DNA from: Pedobacter sp. JY14-1
Lineage (GTDB): Bacteria; Bacteroidota; Bacteroidia; Sphingobacteriales; Sphingobacteriaceae
DNA length: 64,000 nt
Assembly: GCF_029269825.1 (NCBI RefSeq)
Contig: NZ_JARJHU010000008.1
Span: 62,001 to 126,000 of the forward strand
Reading direction: 5' to 3'
Shown here: positions 55,001 to 62,562 of the stretch, one piece after another
Numbering within the stretch: position 1 is the stretch's first letter
Layout of the letters: the number at the start of each line of letters is the position of its first letter
Translations under genes and position numbers: made by a program
Notes under the pieces: model-generated
Seen by the model: only the letters and a program-made list of their open reading frames with translations
The model's database searches: none
What the model was told of the DNA's origin: nothing

Positions 55001-55217
55001 TGCAGAATGGAAAAACGGATTGGCCTGGGTAATCATCGGCGGTCTGATCAGTTCCCTGTTCCTGACCCTGGTAGTGGTACCGGTGATCTATCTGATCTTT
55101 GACCGGATGCTGGATAAGTTTGGATTCAATAAGAAAGGAAAGACCATTGATGAACTGATGGTAGAGCCTTATGATCATAAGGACGTGCTGGAATACGACG
55201 CAGACCTCATTAAATAA
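52023..55217 (+). CDS. RND efflux permease, HAE1/AcrB type
   Basis: 1064 residues, the proton-driven inner-membrane pump. The architecture is that of AcrB: an N-terminal helix (KRPSLVIVVFTALTLLGLLSYF), a large periplasmic domain, and helices TM2-6 with GLSLVVGILVDDAIVVLENIQRHME carrying the two Asp of the proton relay. A second periplasmic domain and TM8-12 ending in GAEWKNGLAWVIIGGLISSLF follow. Single-component hydrophobe pumps of this type export drugs, bile salts or secondary metabolites; the native substrate is unknown. The operon is TetR-TolC-adaptor-pump, closed by a terminator at 55241. Confidence 0.95.
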   Translation: MKITDISIKRPSLVIVVFTALTLLGLLSYFSLGYELLPKFSPNVVSISTIYPGASPSEVENTVTKKVEDAVSSMENIKKINSVSFEGISNVTITLTDAANIDIALNDAQRKVNAILATLPEDVKTPSLSKFSLDDLPVITMTAAANMDDVSFYDLIDQRIAPVISRVSGIAQVNLVGGSEREIQVSLDANKMQGYNLSAPQVQQMILNSNLDFPTGSVKTQSQDVLIRLSGKYRSIEELRNLVLTTGKDGAQIRLGDIADVQDAKKETEKLARVDRQASIAIQIIKQSDANAVEVSKGVHAIIEKLQTEYAASKLQLRIVNDSSIFTLQSADAVIHDLMIAVVLVAFVMLFFLHSLRNAVIVMVSIPASLIATFIGIKLFGFTLNLMSLLGLSLVVGILVDDAIVVLENIQRHMEMGKNKVRAASDATREIGFTVVSITFVIVVVFFPIAISTGLVSNVLRQFCVVVIIATLLSLLASFTIVPLLFSRYGKLEHIEGKNMFGRFILWFEKQLKKFTIWITGILNWSLNHKAITLVGVFILFLSSCGLLGAGFIGTEFFPKSDKGEFLVQIELPKDASLEQTNFFTQRAEAFLEKQPEITQLITTVGQASGDMGGTQATAYKSEINVKLVERDQREGVSSDIFATKMSRALAKELVGAKVKTVPISILGIAENAPISLVVTGSDLDSVLKYAQGAKDLLSTISGATELKLSVEKGTPEINVQVDRDKMSAMGLTLATVGSTMQTAFAGNTDGKFRKGEYEYDINIQFQDFNRKNIDDVRNLVFINDKGAQVKLSQFASITEGSGPSQLERMNKSTSVAVQAQSIGRPTGSIVEEFRTKLEEYQKNGKLKAPLGVGYTWAGDQENQSEGFGTLGIALISAIILVYLIMVALYDSFVYPLVVMFSLPLAMIGALLALALSNNSLGIFTILGLIMLMGLVAKNAILIVDFTNHQKAEGKTTREALVLANHARLRPILMTTIAMVFGMLPIAIASGAGAEWKNGLAWVIIGGLISSLFLTLVVVPVIYLIFDRMLDKFGFNKKGKTIDELMVEPYDHKDVLEYDADLIK

Positions 55218-55240
55218 CACATATAGATCTGAAAACCGGA

Positions 55241-55269
55241 AAGGGACCTTTTACAGGTCCCTTTTTTTT
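55241..55269 (+). terminator. Terminator of the efflux operon
   Basis: GGGACC (55243-55248) pairs with GGTCCC (55256-55261) around a 7-base loop, followed by eight T. Confidence 0.88.
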
Positions 55270-55310
55270 GTACTAAACAATTATCGCTATTTTGCAATAT
55301 TGTTAAAGTC

Positions 55311-56132
55311 ATGCTTAAATACTGCTGTACCCTGCTTTTGATCCTGGCCACACTTTCCGCAAAGCCGCAGCATCCGCCGGTTTTTGATGGAATAAAAACA
55401 GATACCGTTGCGCTGAAGCTTTACGACCTGGACATCAAACTGGTCAGATACAGCTACCGCATGCCCAACGTCAATTTCCTGGTCATTCATGATGATGAGG
55501 ATACGGGTGTGAAGGCAGCTTTTGAATACATTCAGTTCAGCGGGGGCAGCATCATTGACTGCCAGTACGGATCTGTCCGGAACTTTAGGTTCAGTCATCG
55601 GTCATCTGGTTTTATGACCGATCCGAACAGTATCTATTCTTATCAGGGTATCGTCTCCGCACTGGTGAAGTATGAGAACACCGATAATGACAGTGTCATC
55701 GACAAACTGGAAGACATAGGCAAAAAGATACTCGAATACTACGACGGTGCAAAACATGGCTATTTCTTTACCCTTCATAATAACGCCGATGGCGGTTTTG
55801 GCATTAACTCTTACCAGGAAGGCGAAGACCTTGAACTCACTGCTGATTCCGTTCATGTAAACCCGGAGATGGACGCTGATGATCTGGTACTGGTAACTGA
55901 TCCTGCTTTATTCCGACATCTGAAGGTGCAAAATGTGAATGTCATCCTGCAATCTGACCGGGGGCCGGAGGACGGCTCACTCTCCGTTTACGCAATGGCC
56001 CATAAAATTCCCTACATTAATGTCGAAGTACAGCATGGGCATCAGCAGGTGCACCTGGAACTGATCGAAAAAGCCATAAAGGCACTCTTTGAGGTTTACC
56101 CGCATTTAAAGCAAAAAAAGGCCGCAGAATGA
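55311..56132 (+). CDS. Secreted protein with an amidase-like zinc-site pattern (putative)
   Basis: 273 residues with a short signal peptide (CCTLLLILATLSAKPQ). I do not recognise a named family. Three spaced motifs, LVIHDDEDTG (HxxE), FFTLHNNADGG and INVEVQHGH, are in the order and spacing of zinc ligands and the catalytic Glu of N-acetylmuramoyl-L-alanine amidases or related zinc peptidases. That assignment is by eye and unproved. The upstream neighbour is the efflux operon terminator. Its last bases contain the hairpin that serves as lpd terminator on the other strand. Confidence 0.7.
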   Translation: MLKYCCTLLLILATLSAKPQHPPVFDGIKTDTVALKLYDLDIKLVRYSYRMPNVNFLVIHDDEDTGVKAAFEYIQFSGGSIIDCQYGSVRNFRFSHRSSGFMTDPNSIYSYQGIVSALVKYENTDNDSVIDKLEDIGKKILEYYDGAKHGYFFTLHNNADGGFGINSYQEGEDLELTADSVHVNPEMDADDLVLVTDPALFRHLKVQNVNVILQSDRGPEDGSLSVYAMAHKIPYINVEVQHGHQQVHLELIEKAIKALFEVYPHLKQKKAAE

Positions 56133-56140
56133 CCGCGGCC
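56113..56140 (-). terminator. lpd terminator lying in the end of the convergent gene
   Basis: On the minus strand GGCCGC (56140-56135) pairs with GCGGCC (56125-56120), followed by seven T (56119-56113). Its right half contains the stop codon region of the plus-strand gene that ends at 56132. Confidence 0.8.
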
Positions 56141-56175
56141 CTTATGGTATTGTTTATTTTAAATGCTTTTCCGGA

Positions 56176-57582
56176 TCATATATGAATAGCCCTGTTTTCC
56201 GTTGCCGCAAGCGCAGCTTCCTTAAGCGCCTCGGTATAGGTTGGATGAGCATGACAAATCCTGGCGATATCTTCCGCTGAGGCGCGGAATTCCATGGCTA
56301 CGACAGCTTCGGCAATCATATCTGCGGCACGCGGCCCGATCATATGAACGCCTAATACTTCATCTGTAGCCGTATCGGCAAGCACCTTCACGAAGCCGTC
56401 TGTATCCATACTTGCCTTTGCGCGTCCACTGGCCTTGAAGGGGAAAGAACCAGACTTATAGGTGATGCCCTTTTCCTTGAGCTGCTCTTCGGTATAACCT
56501 ACTGAAGCTACTTCCGGCCAGGTATAAACGACACCTGGGATGAGGTTATAATTAATGTGTGGTTTCTGACCGGCGATGCGCTCGGCCACATAGATGCCTT
56601 CATCTTCTGCCTTGTGGGCAAGCATGGCACCTTTAATCACGTCACCAATTGCATAAACGCCAGAAACGCTGGTTTCCAGATGTTCATTGACCGGGACTTT
56701 ATTACCGCGCTCTTCTGTCTTAATGCCGATATTCTCCAGACCAAGACCTTCGGTATAGGCAGTACGTCCTACTGCAACAATACAATAGTCGGCCTCGAAG
56801 CTCACCTGCTCACCTTTTGCGTTATCCGCTGTAACGGTGACCTTCTTCCCTTTCACGGTAGCTCCGGTTACCTTGTGCCCCATGAAGAATTCCATGCCCA
56901 GGGATTTTTTCAGCACGCGCTGAAGTTCCTTGCCCAGGCCGCCGTCCATAGTCGCAATGATAGAGGGCATAAATTCAATCACGGACACCTTTGTGCCGAG
57001 CCTTGCATATACGGAACCCAGTTCCAATCCGATGACACCGCCACCGATCACGACCAGTTGTTTGGGTACTTCGGTAATGTTCAGCGCCTCTGTAGAGGTG
57101 ATGATCCGCTTTTTGTCGATGGGCAGGAAAGGCAAAGCGGTAGGTTTGGAACCTGTCGCAATAATGACATTTTTTGCCGTAACGGTTTCAGATGAACCGT
57201 CCTGCCTGGTAACCCTGATGGTGTTTTTATCCACAAAGGAACCTACGCCTTCGAAGGCATCGATCTTGTTCTTTTTAAAGAGGTACTGGATACCTGCGGT
57301 ATTTTGTGCGACAACATCGTTCTTACGGGCGATCATCTGTGCCATATCTACCTTAAGGTCTTTCAGTTCAATACCATGGGTCTTAAACGTGTGTGCTGCA
57401 TTGTGGAAGTGCTCTGAAGAATCCAGCAGGGCCTTTGAGGGAATGCAGCCTACATTCAGGCAGGTACCGCCAAAGGTTTTATATTTCTCGATAACCGCGG
57501 TTTTCAGGCCCAATTGCGCACACCGGATCGCTCCTACATAACCACCAGGTCCGGAGCCAATGACAACTACATCGTATTGCAT
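56176..57582 (-). CDS. lpd: Dihydrolipoyl dehydrogenase (E3)
   Basis: 468 residues. The FAD-binding VVVIGSGPGGYVGAIRCAQL is at the N-terminus, and the redox disulfide is in GGTCLNVGCIPSKALL. The NAD domain has VVIGGGVIGLELGSVYA, a second FAD block has VYAIGDVIKGAMLAHKA, and the C-terminal His-Glu pair is in HAHPTYTEALKEA. It reoxidises the lipoamide of the 2-oxoglutarate dehydrogenase, pyruvate dehydrogenase and glycine cleavage systems. Start at ATG 57582; the frame is open to 58278 but that part is antisense to the next gene. odhA and odhB lie 4 kb away in the same orientation. Confidence 0.96.
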   Translation of the reverse strand: MQYDVVVIGSGPGGYVGAIRCAQLGLKTAVIEKYKTFGGTCLNVGCIPSKALLDSSEHFHNAAHTFKTHGIELKDLKVDMAQMIARKNDVVAQNTAGIQYLFKKNKIDAFEGVGSFVDKNTIRVTRQDGSSETVTAKNVIIATGSKPTALPFLPIDKKRIITSTEALNITEVPKQLVVIGGGVIGLELGSVYARLGTKVSVIEFMPSIIATMDGGLGKELQRVLKKSLGMEFFMGHKVTGATVKGKKVTVTADNAKGEQVSFEADYCIVAVGRTAYTEGLGLENIGIKTEERGNKVPVNEHLETSVSGVYAIGDVIKGAMLAHKAEDEGIYVAERIAGQKPHINYNLIPGVVYTWPEVASVGYTEEQLKEKGITYKSGSFPFKASGRAKASMDTDGFVKVLADTATDEVLGVHMIGPRAADMIAEAVVAMEFRASAEDIARICHAHPTYTEALKEAALAATENRAIHI

Positions 57583-57684
57583 ATAATGGATTTTTTTATG
57601 ACGCCCTAAGTTAAGAAACCTATCGGTAAATCCTGAACAAATGCGGGTATTTGCTATCTTTAACCACCTAAACCTTATTATTTC

Positions 57685-59562
57685 ATGACAACCACTTTCA
57701 AATACACCTGGCTCTTGGTCCTGCTGCTGAGCTGCGCATTGCATTCGGCCGCCCAGCTGAGCGATTCGGCTTATGTGCGGGCCAACTACACCAAGCTGGA
57801 AAGACAGATCCCGATGCGGGACGGCGTAAAGCTGTTTACGTCCATTTATATCCCTAAAGACCAGAGCAGGAAATACCCTTTCCTGGTCAACAGGACGCCC
57901 TATACTGTTGCTCCTTACGGCGCTGATAAGTATAAGACCAGTCTGGGTAATTTCCCGGCGATGATGCGTGAAGGATTTATCTTTGTTTATCAGGATGTAC
58001 GCGGGAGGTGGATGAGCGAGGGTACCTTTGATGACATACGCCCCCAGGTTGCCAGCAGAAAAAGTAAAAAGGACACCGACGAAAGTACGGATACCTATGA
58101 CACCATAGACTGGCTGGTCAAAAATATCAAAAACAACAATGGGAAAGCAGGTATCTATGGTATATCCTACCCAGGCTTCTATTCGACAACTTCCCTGCCT
58201 GGCGCTCACCCGGCACTGAAAGCAGTCTCTCCGCAGGCGCCGGTAACAGACTGGTACAGGGGCGATGACTTTCACCACAATGGCGTGCTCTTTCTGGCCG
58301 ATGCCTTTGGCTTTATGAGTACCTTTGGTGTCCCGAGACCAAAACCGATCACCCCAGACCAGGGTCCGAAGGGGTTCGAGTTTCCGATATCAGACAATTA
58401 CCGTTTTTACCTGGAATCCGGAACGGCAAAGAACCTGAAAGAAAAATACTTCGCAGACAGTATCCGGTTCTGGAACAATCTTTTTGCACACCCCGACCTG
58501 GACACTTTCTGGAAGGCGCGCAATATCCAGCCCCATCTCCGAAATGTCAAACCTGCAGTGATGGTGGTCGGCGGCTTTTTTGATGCGGAAGATGCCTATG
58601 GCACCTTTGCGACCTATCAAAGCATTGAAAAGCAGAATCCCGGTGCGAACAATATCCTTGTAGCAGGCCCGTGGTTTCACGGTGGCTGGGTACGCAGTGA
58701 TGGCAGCAGCTTCGGAGACATCAGTTTCGGGAGAAGCACCAGCATTGACTATCAGACCCAGTTTGAACTTCCATTTTTTAAGTATTACCTGAAAGGAGAG
58801 GGCGATTTCAAACCGGCAGAAGCCAATATTTTCATTACCGGCAGCAACGAATGGAAGGGTTTTGCGACCTGGCCGCCAAAAGAGACGGAGAACAGGACAT
58901 TATATCTTCAGCCAAACGGAAAGCTTGGCTTTGAAAAGGTAGGCCGTACCGACAGCTGGGATGAATATGTGAGTGATCCCAACCACCCGGTACCTTATCA
59001 GGACGGCATACAGGCCAGGCGAACCCGGGAATATATGATCGATGACCAGCGCTTCGCGGCACGCAGGCCTGATGTGATGACTTATCAGACCGATCCGCTC
59101 AGCGAAGACATTACACTGACCGGGCCGGTGCTGGCCAGCCTTGCCGTATCTACCACCGGCACCGATGCAGATTATGTGGTCAAGCTCATCGACGTTTATC
59201 CGGAAGATGCCCAAAACACCGTAAACAATCAGAAGAACATTATTATGGGCGGATACCAGATGCTGGTGCGTGCGGAGATCATGCGCGGAAAATACCGCAA
59301 CAGCTTCGAAAAACCAGAGCCCATGCAACCGGGAGTAGTCACAAAGATCAGTTATACCTTGCCTGATGTTGCACACACCTTTAAGAAAGGCCACAAGATC
59401 ATGGTACAGATTCAGAATACCTGGTTTCCCCTGGCAGACAGGAACCCCCAGCAATTCATGAATGTCTATGAGGCCGAACCTTCCGACTTCAGGAAAGCTA
59501 CCCACCGTATTTTCCATGATGTCCACAATGCATCGTCCATTACTATTCCTGTGCTCAAATGA
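57685..59562 (+). CDS. CocE/NonD family hydrolase (X-Pro dipeptidyl peptidase-like)
   Basis: 625 residues with a signal peptide (LLVLLLSCALHSAAQ). The alpha/beta-hydrolase core begins with QIPMRDGVKLFTSIYIP, the oxyanion area is VYQDVRGRWMSEG, and the nucleophile is the Ser in GKAGIYGISYPGFYS. The catalytic His is probably in AGPWFHGGW, and the C-terminal jelly-roll domain (about 430-620) ends in ITIPVLK. Members hydrolyse acyl bonds in cocaine esters, glutaryl-cephalosporins or X-Pro dipeptides. A periplasmic or secreted peptidase/esterase role is likely; the substrate is unknown. It overlaps the next gene by 4 bases. Confidence 0.93.
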   Translation: MTTTFKYTWLLVLLLSCALHSAAQLSDSAYVRANYTKLERQIPMRDGVKLFTSIYIPKDQSRKYPFLVNRTPYTVAPYGADKYKTSLGNFPAMMREGFIFVYQDVRGRWMSEGTFDDIRPQVASRKSKKDTDESTDTYDTIDWLVKNIKNNNGKAGIYGISYPGFYSTTSLPGAHPALKAVSPQAPVTDWYRGDDFHHNGVLFLADAFGFMSTFGVPRPKPITPDQGPKGFEFPISDNYRFYLESGTAKNLKEKYFADSIRFWNNLFAHPDLDTFWKARNIQPHLRNVKPAVMVVGGFFDAEDAYGTFATYQSIEKQNPGANNILVAGPWFHGGWVRSDGSSFGDISFGRSTSIDYQTQFELPFFKYYLKGEGDFKPAEANIFITGSNEWKGFATWPPKETENRTLYLQPNGKLGFEKVGRTDSWDEYVSDPNHPVPYQDGIQARRTREYMIDDQRFAARRPDVMTYQTDPLSEDITLTGPVLASLAVSTTGTDADYVVKLIDVYPEDAQNTVNNQKNIIMGGYQMLVRAEIMRGKYRNSFEKPEPMQPGVVTKISYTLPDVAHTFKKGHKIMVQIQNTWFPLADRNPQQFMNVYEAEPSDFRKATHRIFHDVHNASSITIPVLK

Positions 59563-61226
59563 GGAAAACGAACCTAGCTTTCTGCTTTATTCTGGCAATA
59601 TCGGCCCTTTTCTGCGGTATGGATGCCGCAGCACAACAGCCACAGCGTTTCACCAAAGCTGACACCCTGAGGGGCTTGCTGACCCCGCTCCGAAGCTGCT
59701 ACGACATCAACTACTATCACCTGGATATCAAAATAAATATTGAGGAGCAATCTATAGCCGGCAGCAATGAATTTACCTTTACGGCCACTCAGGATTTTGA
59801 CAGGCTTCAGTTTGATCTTTTCGAAAACCTGGAGATCAGCAAGGTCGTTTACCGGGGCGCAGAACTCCATTTTACCCGTGAGTTCAATGCGGTTTTTCTG
59901 ACCTTCCCCAAGCAGATTAAAAAAGGAGAAAAACAAAGTTTTAAGGTTTTCTATGCCGGTAAGCCGGTCATTGCCAAGAGGCCGCCCTGGGACGGGGGCT
60001 TTATCTTCAGCAAAGACAACTCCGGTAATCCCTGGGTTTCCGTTGCCTGCCAGGGACTTGGTGCCAGTTCCTGGTGGCCAAACAAGGACCATCAAAGCGA
60101 TGAAGTGGACAGCATGCTCATCAGCATCAGTGTCCCCGGACAGCTCCGCGAAGTGTCTAACGGCCGTCTCAGAAGTGTCATTCCCGCCGATGAGGGATAT
60201 AACCAATACAATTGGTTTGTCGCCAGTCCCATTAACAATTACAATATCAGCCTTTATATCGGCAAATACGCGCACTGGTCAGATCAGTATAACGGTGAAA
60301 AAGGAAAGCTAAGCCTCGATTTCTGGTCGCTGGAATCTGACAGTGCTCAGGCCAGGCCACACTGGGAAGCTGATGTTAAAAGAATGCTCAGGTCTTTTGA
60401 ATACTGGTTTGGCCCCTACCCTTTCTATAAGGATGGCTACAAACTCGTACAGGCGCCACACCTGGGCATGGAACATCAGAGCGCGGTTGCCTATGGCAAT
60501 CTCTTCAGGCAGGGCTACCTTGGAAAGGATCTTTCCGGCAGCGGATGGGGCCTGAAGTTTGATTTCATTACCATTCATGAAAGCGGACACGAATGGTTCG
60601 GCAATAACATCACTTCCAAAGACATTGCCGACATGTGGATACATGAGGCTTTTACCTGTTATTCAGAAACACTGTTTACCGAATCTGAATATGGTAAAGA
60701 TGCCGGGACCGCCTATGTTTCCGGCATCCGGCAGAATATCATGAACGACATGCCTATTATCGGGCCTTACCATGTAAACACTGAAGGCTCTGGTGACATG
60801 TACTACAAAGGGGCAAATATGATCCACAACATCCGCCAGCTGATCCATAACGACGAAAAGTTCAGGGCCATACTGAGGGGCCTTAACCAGACTTTCCATC
60901 ACCAGACCGTAACCACGCACCAGATTGAAAACTATATAGCCGTCCAATCCGGACTGAACCTGAACAAAGTTTTCGATCAGTACCTGCGACACAAGGACCT
61001 ACCTGTACTTGAATATGACATCAGTAAGGGCAGGCTAAGCTATCGCTGGAGAGCTGATGTCAGAAACTTCGATATGCCGGTAAAGGTTAGCCTGAAACCG
61101 GGCCGTTATGACTGGATCTATCCAAGCAGTACCTGGAAGGCCGTGCCGCTGGCTTCAGGTATCAGTAAAAACAATTTCAAGGCAGACCCCAATTTTTACA
61201 TCGGATTAGAGGAAAAAGCCAGGTAG
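59559..61226 (+). CDS. M1 family aminopeptidase-like metallopeptidase
   Basis: 555 residues with a signal peptide (FCFILAISALFCGMDAAAQ). The N-terminal beta domain precedes a thermolysin-like catalytic domain with LGMEHQSAVAY (the GxMEN equivalent), the zinc site FITIHESGHEWFGNN (HExxH) and the third ligand in WIHEAFTCYSE. A Tyr in YYKGANMIHNIR is the usual transition-state stabiliser. The C-terminal helical domain is short, as in bacterial leukotriene-A4-hydrolase-like M1 enzymes. Translationally coupled to the CocE-type hydrolase upstream; both are exported, perhaps acting together on peptides. Confidence 0.94.
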   Translation: MRKTNLAFCFILAISALFCGMDAAAQQPQRFTKADTLRGLLTPLRSCYDINYYHLDIKINIEEQSIAGSNEFTFTATQDFDRLQFDLFENLEISKVVYRGAELHFTREFNAVFLTFPKQIKKGEKQSFKVFYAGKPVIAKRPPWDGGFIFSKDNSGNPWVSVACQGLGASSWWPNKDHQSDEVDSMLISISVPGQLREVSNGRLRSVIPADEGYNQYNWFVASPINNYNISLYIGKYAHWSDQYNGEKGKLSLDFWSLESDSAQARPHWEADVKRMLRSFEYWFGPYPFYKDGYKLVQAPHLGMEHQSAVAYGNLFRQGYLGKDLSGSGWGLKFDFITIHESGHEWFGNNITSKDIADMWIHEAFTCYSETLFTESEYGKDAGTAYVSGIRQNIMNDMPIIGPYHVNTEGSGDMYYKGANMIHNIRQLIHNDEKFRAILRGLNQTFHHQTVTTHQIENYIAVQSGLNLNKVFDQYLRHKDLPVLEYDISKGRLSYRWRADVRNFDMPVKVSLKPGRYDWIYPSSTWKAVPLASGISKNNFKADPNFYIGLEEKAR

Positions 61227-61257
61227 TCGGCAGCCACCTGCCACATCTCCCATAAGA

Positions 61258-61283
61258 AAGGGCCGCATCAAGATGCGGCCCTT
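61258..61283. terminator. Bidirectional terminator
   Basis: AAGGGCCGCAT (61258-61268) is the exact reverse complement of ATGCGGCCCTT (61273-61283) with a 4-base loop. It lies between the convergent M1 peptidase and odhB genes and can serve both, though T-runs on either side are weak. Confidence 0.75.
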
Positions 61284-61313
61284 ATCACTTTATAAATTAT
61301 CTTCTTATTCTGG

Positions 61314-62546
61314 TTATACCCCCAGCAGTAATCTTGCGGGGTCTTCCAGCAATTGCTTCACCCTTACCAGGAAACCTACTGATTCCCTGCCATCGATTAT
61401 ACGGTGGTCGTAAGACAAGGCTACATACATCATCGGCCTGATCACAACTTCTCCTTTTTCCGCAACCGGGCGTTCTACGATGTTGTGCATACCCAGGATG
61501 GCAGACTGAGGCGCGTTGATGATCGGCGTAGACATCATTGAGCCAAATACCCCGCCGTTGGTGATGGTAAAGGTACCGCCGCTCATCTCTTCAATGGTCA
61601 GCTTGCTGTCACGTGCCTTGGTAGCCAGTTCCACAACTGCCTTTTCAATCTGCGCGAGGCTCATGCTTTCCGCATTTCTGATTACCGGCACCACAAGTCC
61701 CTTAGGGGCAGACACCGCAATGCTTACATCCGCAAAGTCATTATAAACAACCTCTTCACCTTCAATGCGTGCGTTCACCGCAGGGAAATCCTTCAAAGCT
61801 TCACACACCGCTTTGGTGAAGAAACTCATAAAACCAAGTCCTACACCATGTTTCTCCTTAAACTGATCTTTGTATTTTCCGCGCAGATCCATAATGGGCT
61901 TCATGTTCACCTCGTTAAAGGTAGTGAGCATCGCTGTCTCGTTCTTGACCGTCACCAGACGTTTGGCCACTGTTTTACGCAATGGCGACATCTTCTCCCT
62001 ACGCTCATTTCTCGAACCAGCAACAGCTGCGGGAGCTGCAGCCTTAGAACTTTCAGCCTTCGCAGCAGCAGGAGGCGTCTTCTGCGCACCGAGCGCATCT
62101 GCCTTAGTGATGCGGCCATCCACCCCGGTACCCTTCACATCAGTAGCTTCAATCCCTTTTTCCGCCAGTATCTTTCCGGCAGCAGGAGAAGGTGAGCCTT
62201 TAGCATAGCTGTCGCCGGCCTTTTCTGCTGTGGGTACCGCAGTAGCTTTGTCTGCTATTGCAGCAGGCTTTTCTTCCTGAGCAGGCTCCTTTTCTTTCGG
62301 AGCGGCAGCACCGCCCTCCTCTATTGTACAAACAACGGCACCAATAGGAAGCGTGTCGCCTTCGGCAGCTACAGTTTTCAAAGTTCCGGCTTGTTCAGCA
62401 GTCAGTTCAAATGTAGCCTTGTCCGATTCCAGTTCGGCGATAACCTCATCCATTTCCACAGATTCACCATCAGCCTTTACCCAGCGGGACAAAACAACTT
62501 CCGTGATCGACTCGCCTACCGGCGGAACTTTAATTTCTATACTCAT
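61314..62546 (-). CDS. odhB: Dihydrolipoyllysine succinyltransferase, E2 of 2-oxoglutarate dehydrogenase
   Basis: 410 residues. The lipoyl domain (1-78) has the lysine to be lipoylated in [11 protein letters not shown] (Lys43). An Ala/Pro/Glu/Lys-rich linker follows, then the E3-binding domain (about 118-155, [22 protein letters not shown]). A second linker and the catalytic domain (about 185-410) complete it, with the HxxxDG motif in [15 protein letters not shown] and [13 protein letters not shown]. It transfers the succinyl group from E1 to CoA. It follows odhA by 16 bases in the same direction, so they form one operon; lpd is encoded 4 kb downstream. Confidence 0.95.
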   Translation of the reverse strand: MSIEIKVPPVGESITEVVLSRWVKADGESVEMDEVIAELESDKATFELTAEQAGTLKTVAAEGDTLPIGAVVCTIEEGGAAAPKEKEPAQEEKPAAIADKATAVPTAEKAGDSYAKGSPSPAAGKILAEKGIEATDVKGTGVDGRITKADALGAQKTPPAAAKAESSKAAAPAAVAGSRNERREKMSPLRKTVAKRLVTVKNETAMLTTFNEVNMKPIMDLRGKYKDQFKEKHGVGLGFMSFFTKAVCEALKDFPAVNARIEGEEVVYNDFADVSIAVSAPKGLVVPVIRNAESMSLAQIEKAVVELATKARDSKLTIEEMSGGTFTITNGGVFGSMMSTPIINAPQSAILGMHNIVERPVAEKGEVVIRPMMYVALSYDHRIIDGRESVGFLVRVKQLLEDPARLLLGV

Positions 62547-62562
62547 AACAGGTTATTATTTT

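Noticed and set aside
56557-57195. 212-codon open frame on the plus strand
   Set aside because: Antisense to lpd, with no start signal or recognisable domain.
57583-58278. N-terminal extension of lpd to about 700 residues
   Set aside because: The extension is antisense to the secreted CocE-type hydrolase, does not resemble any known domain, and the FAD-binding motif of lpd begins right after ATG 57582.
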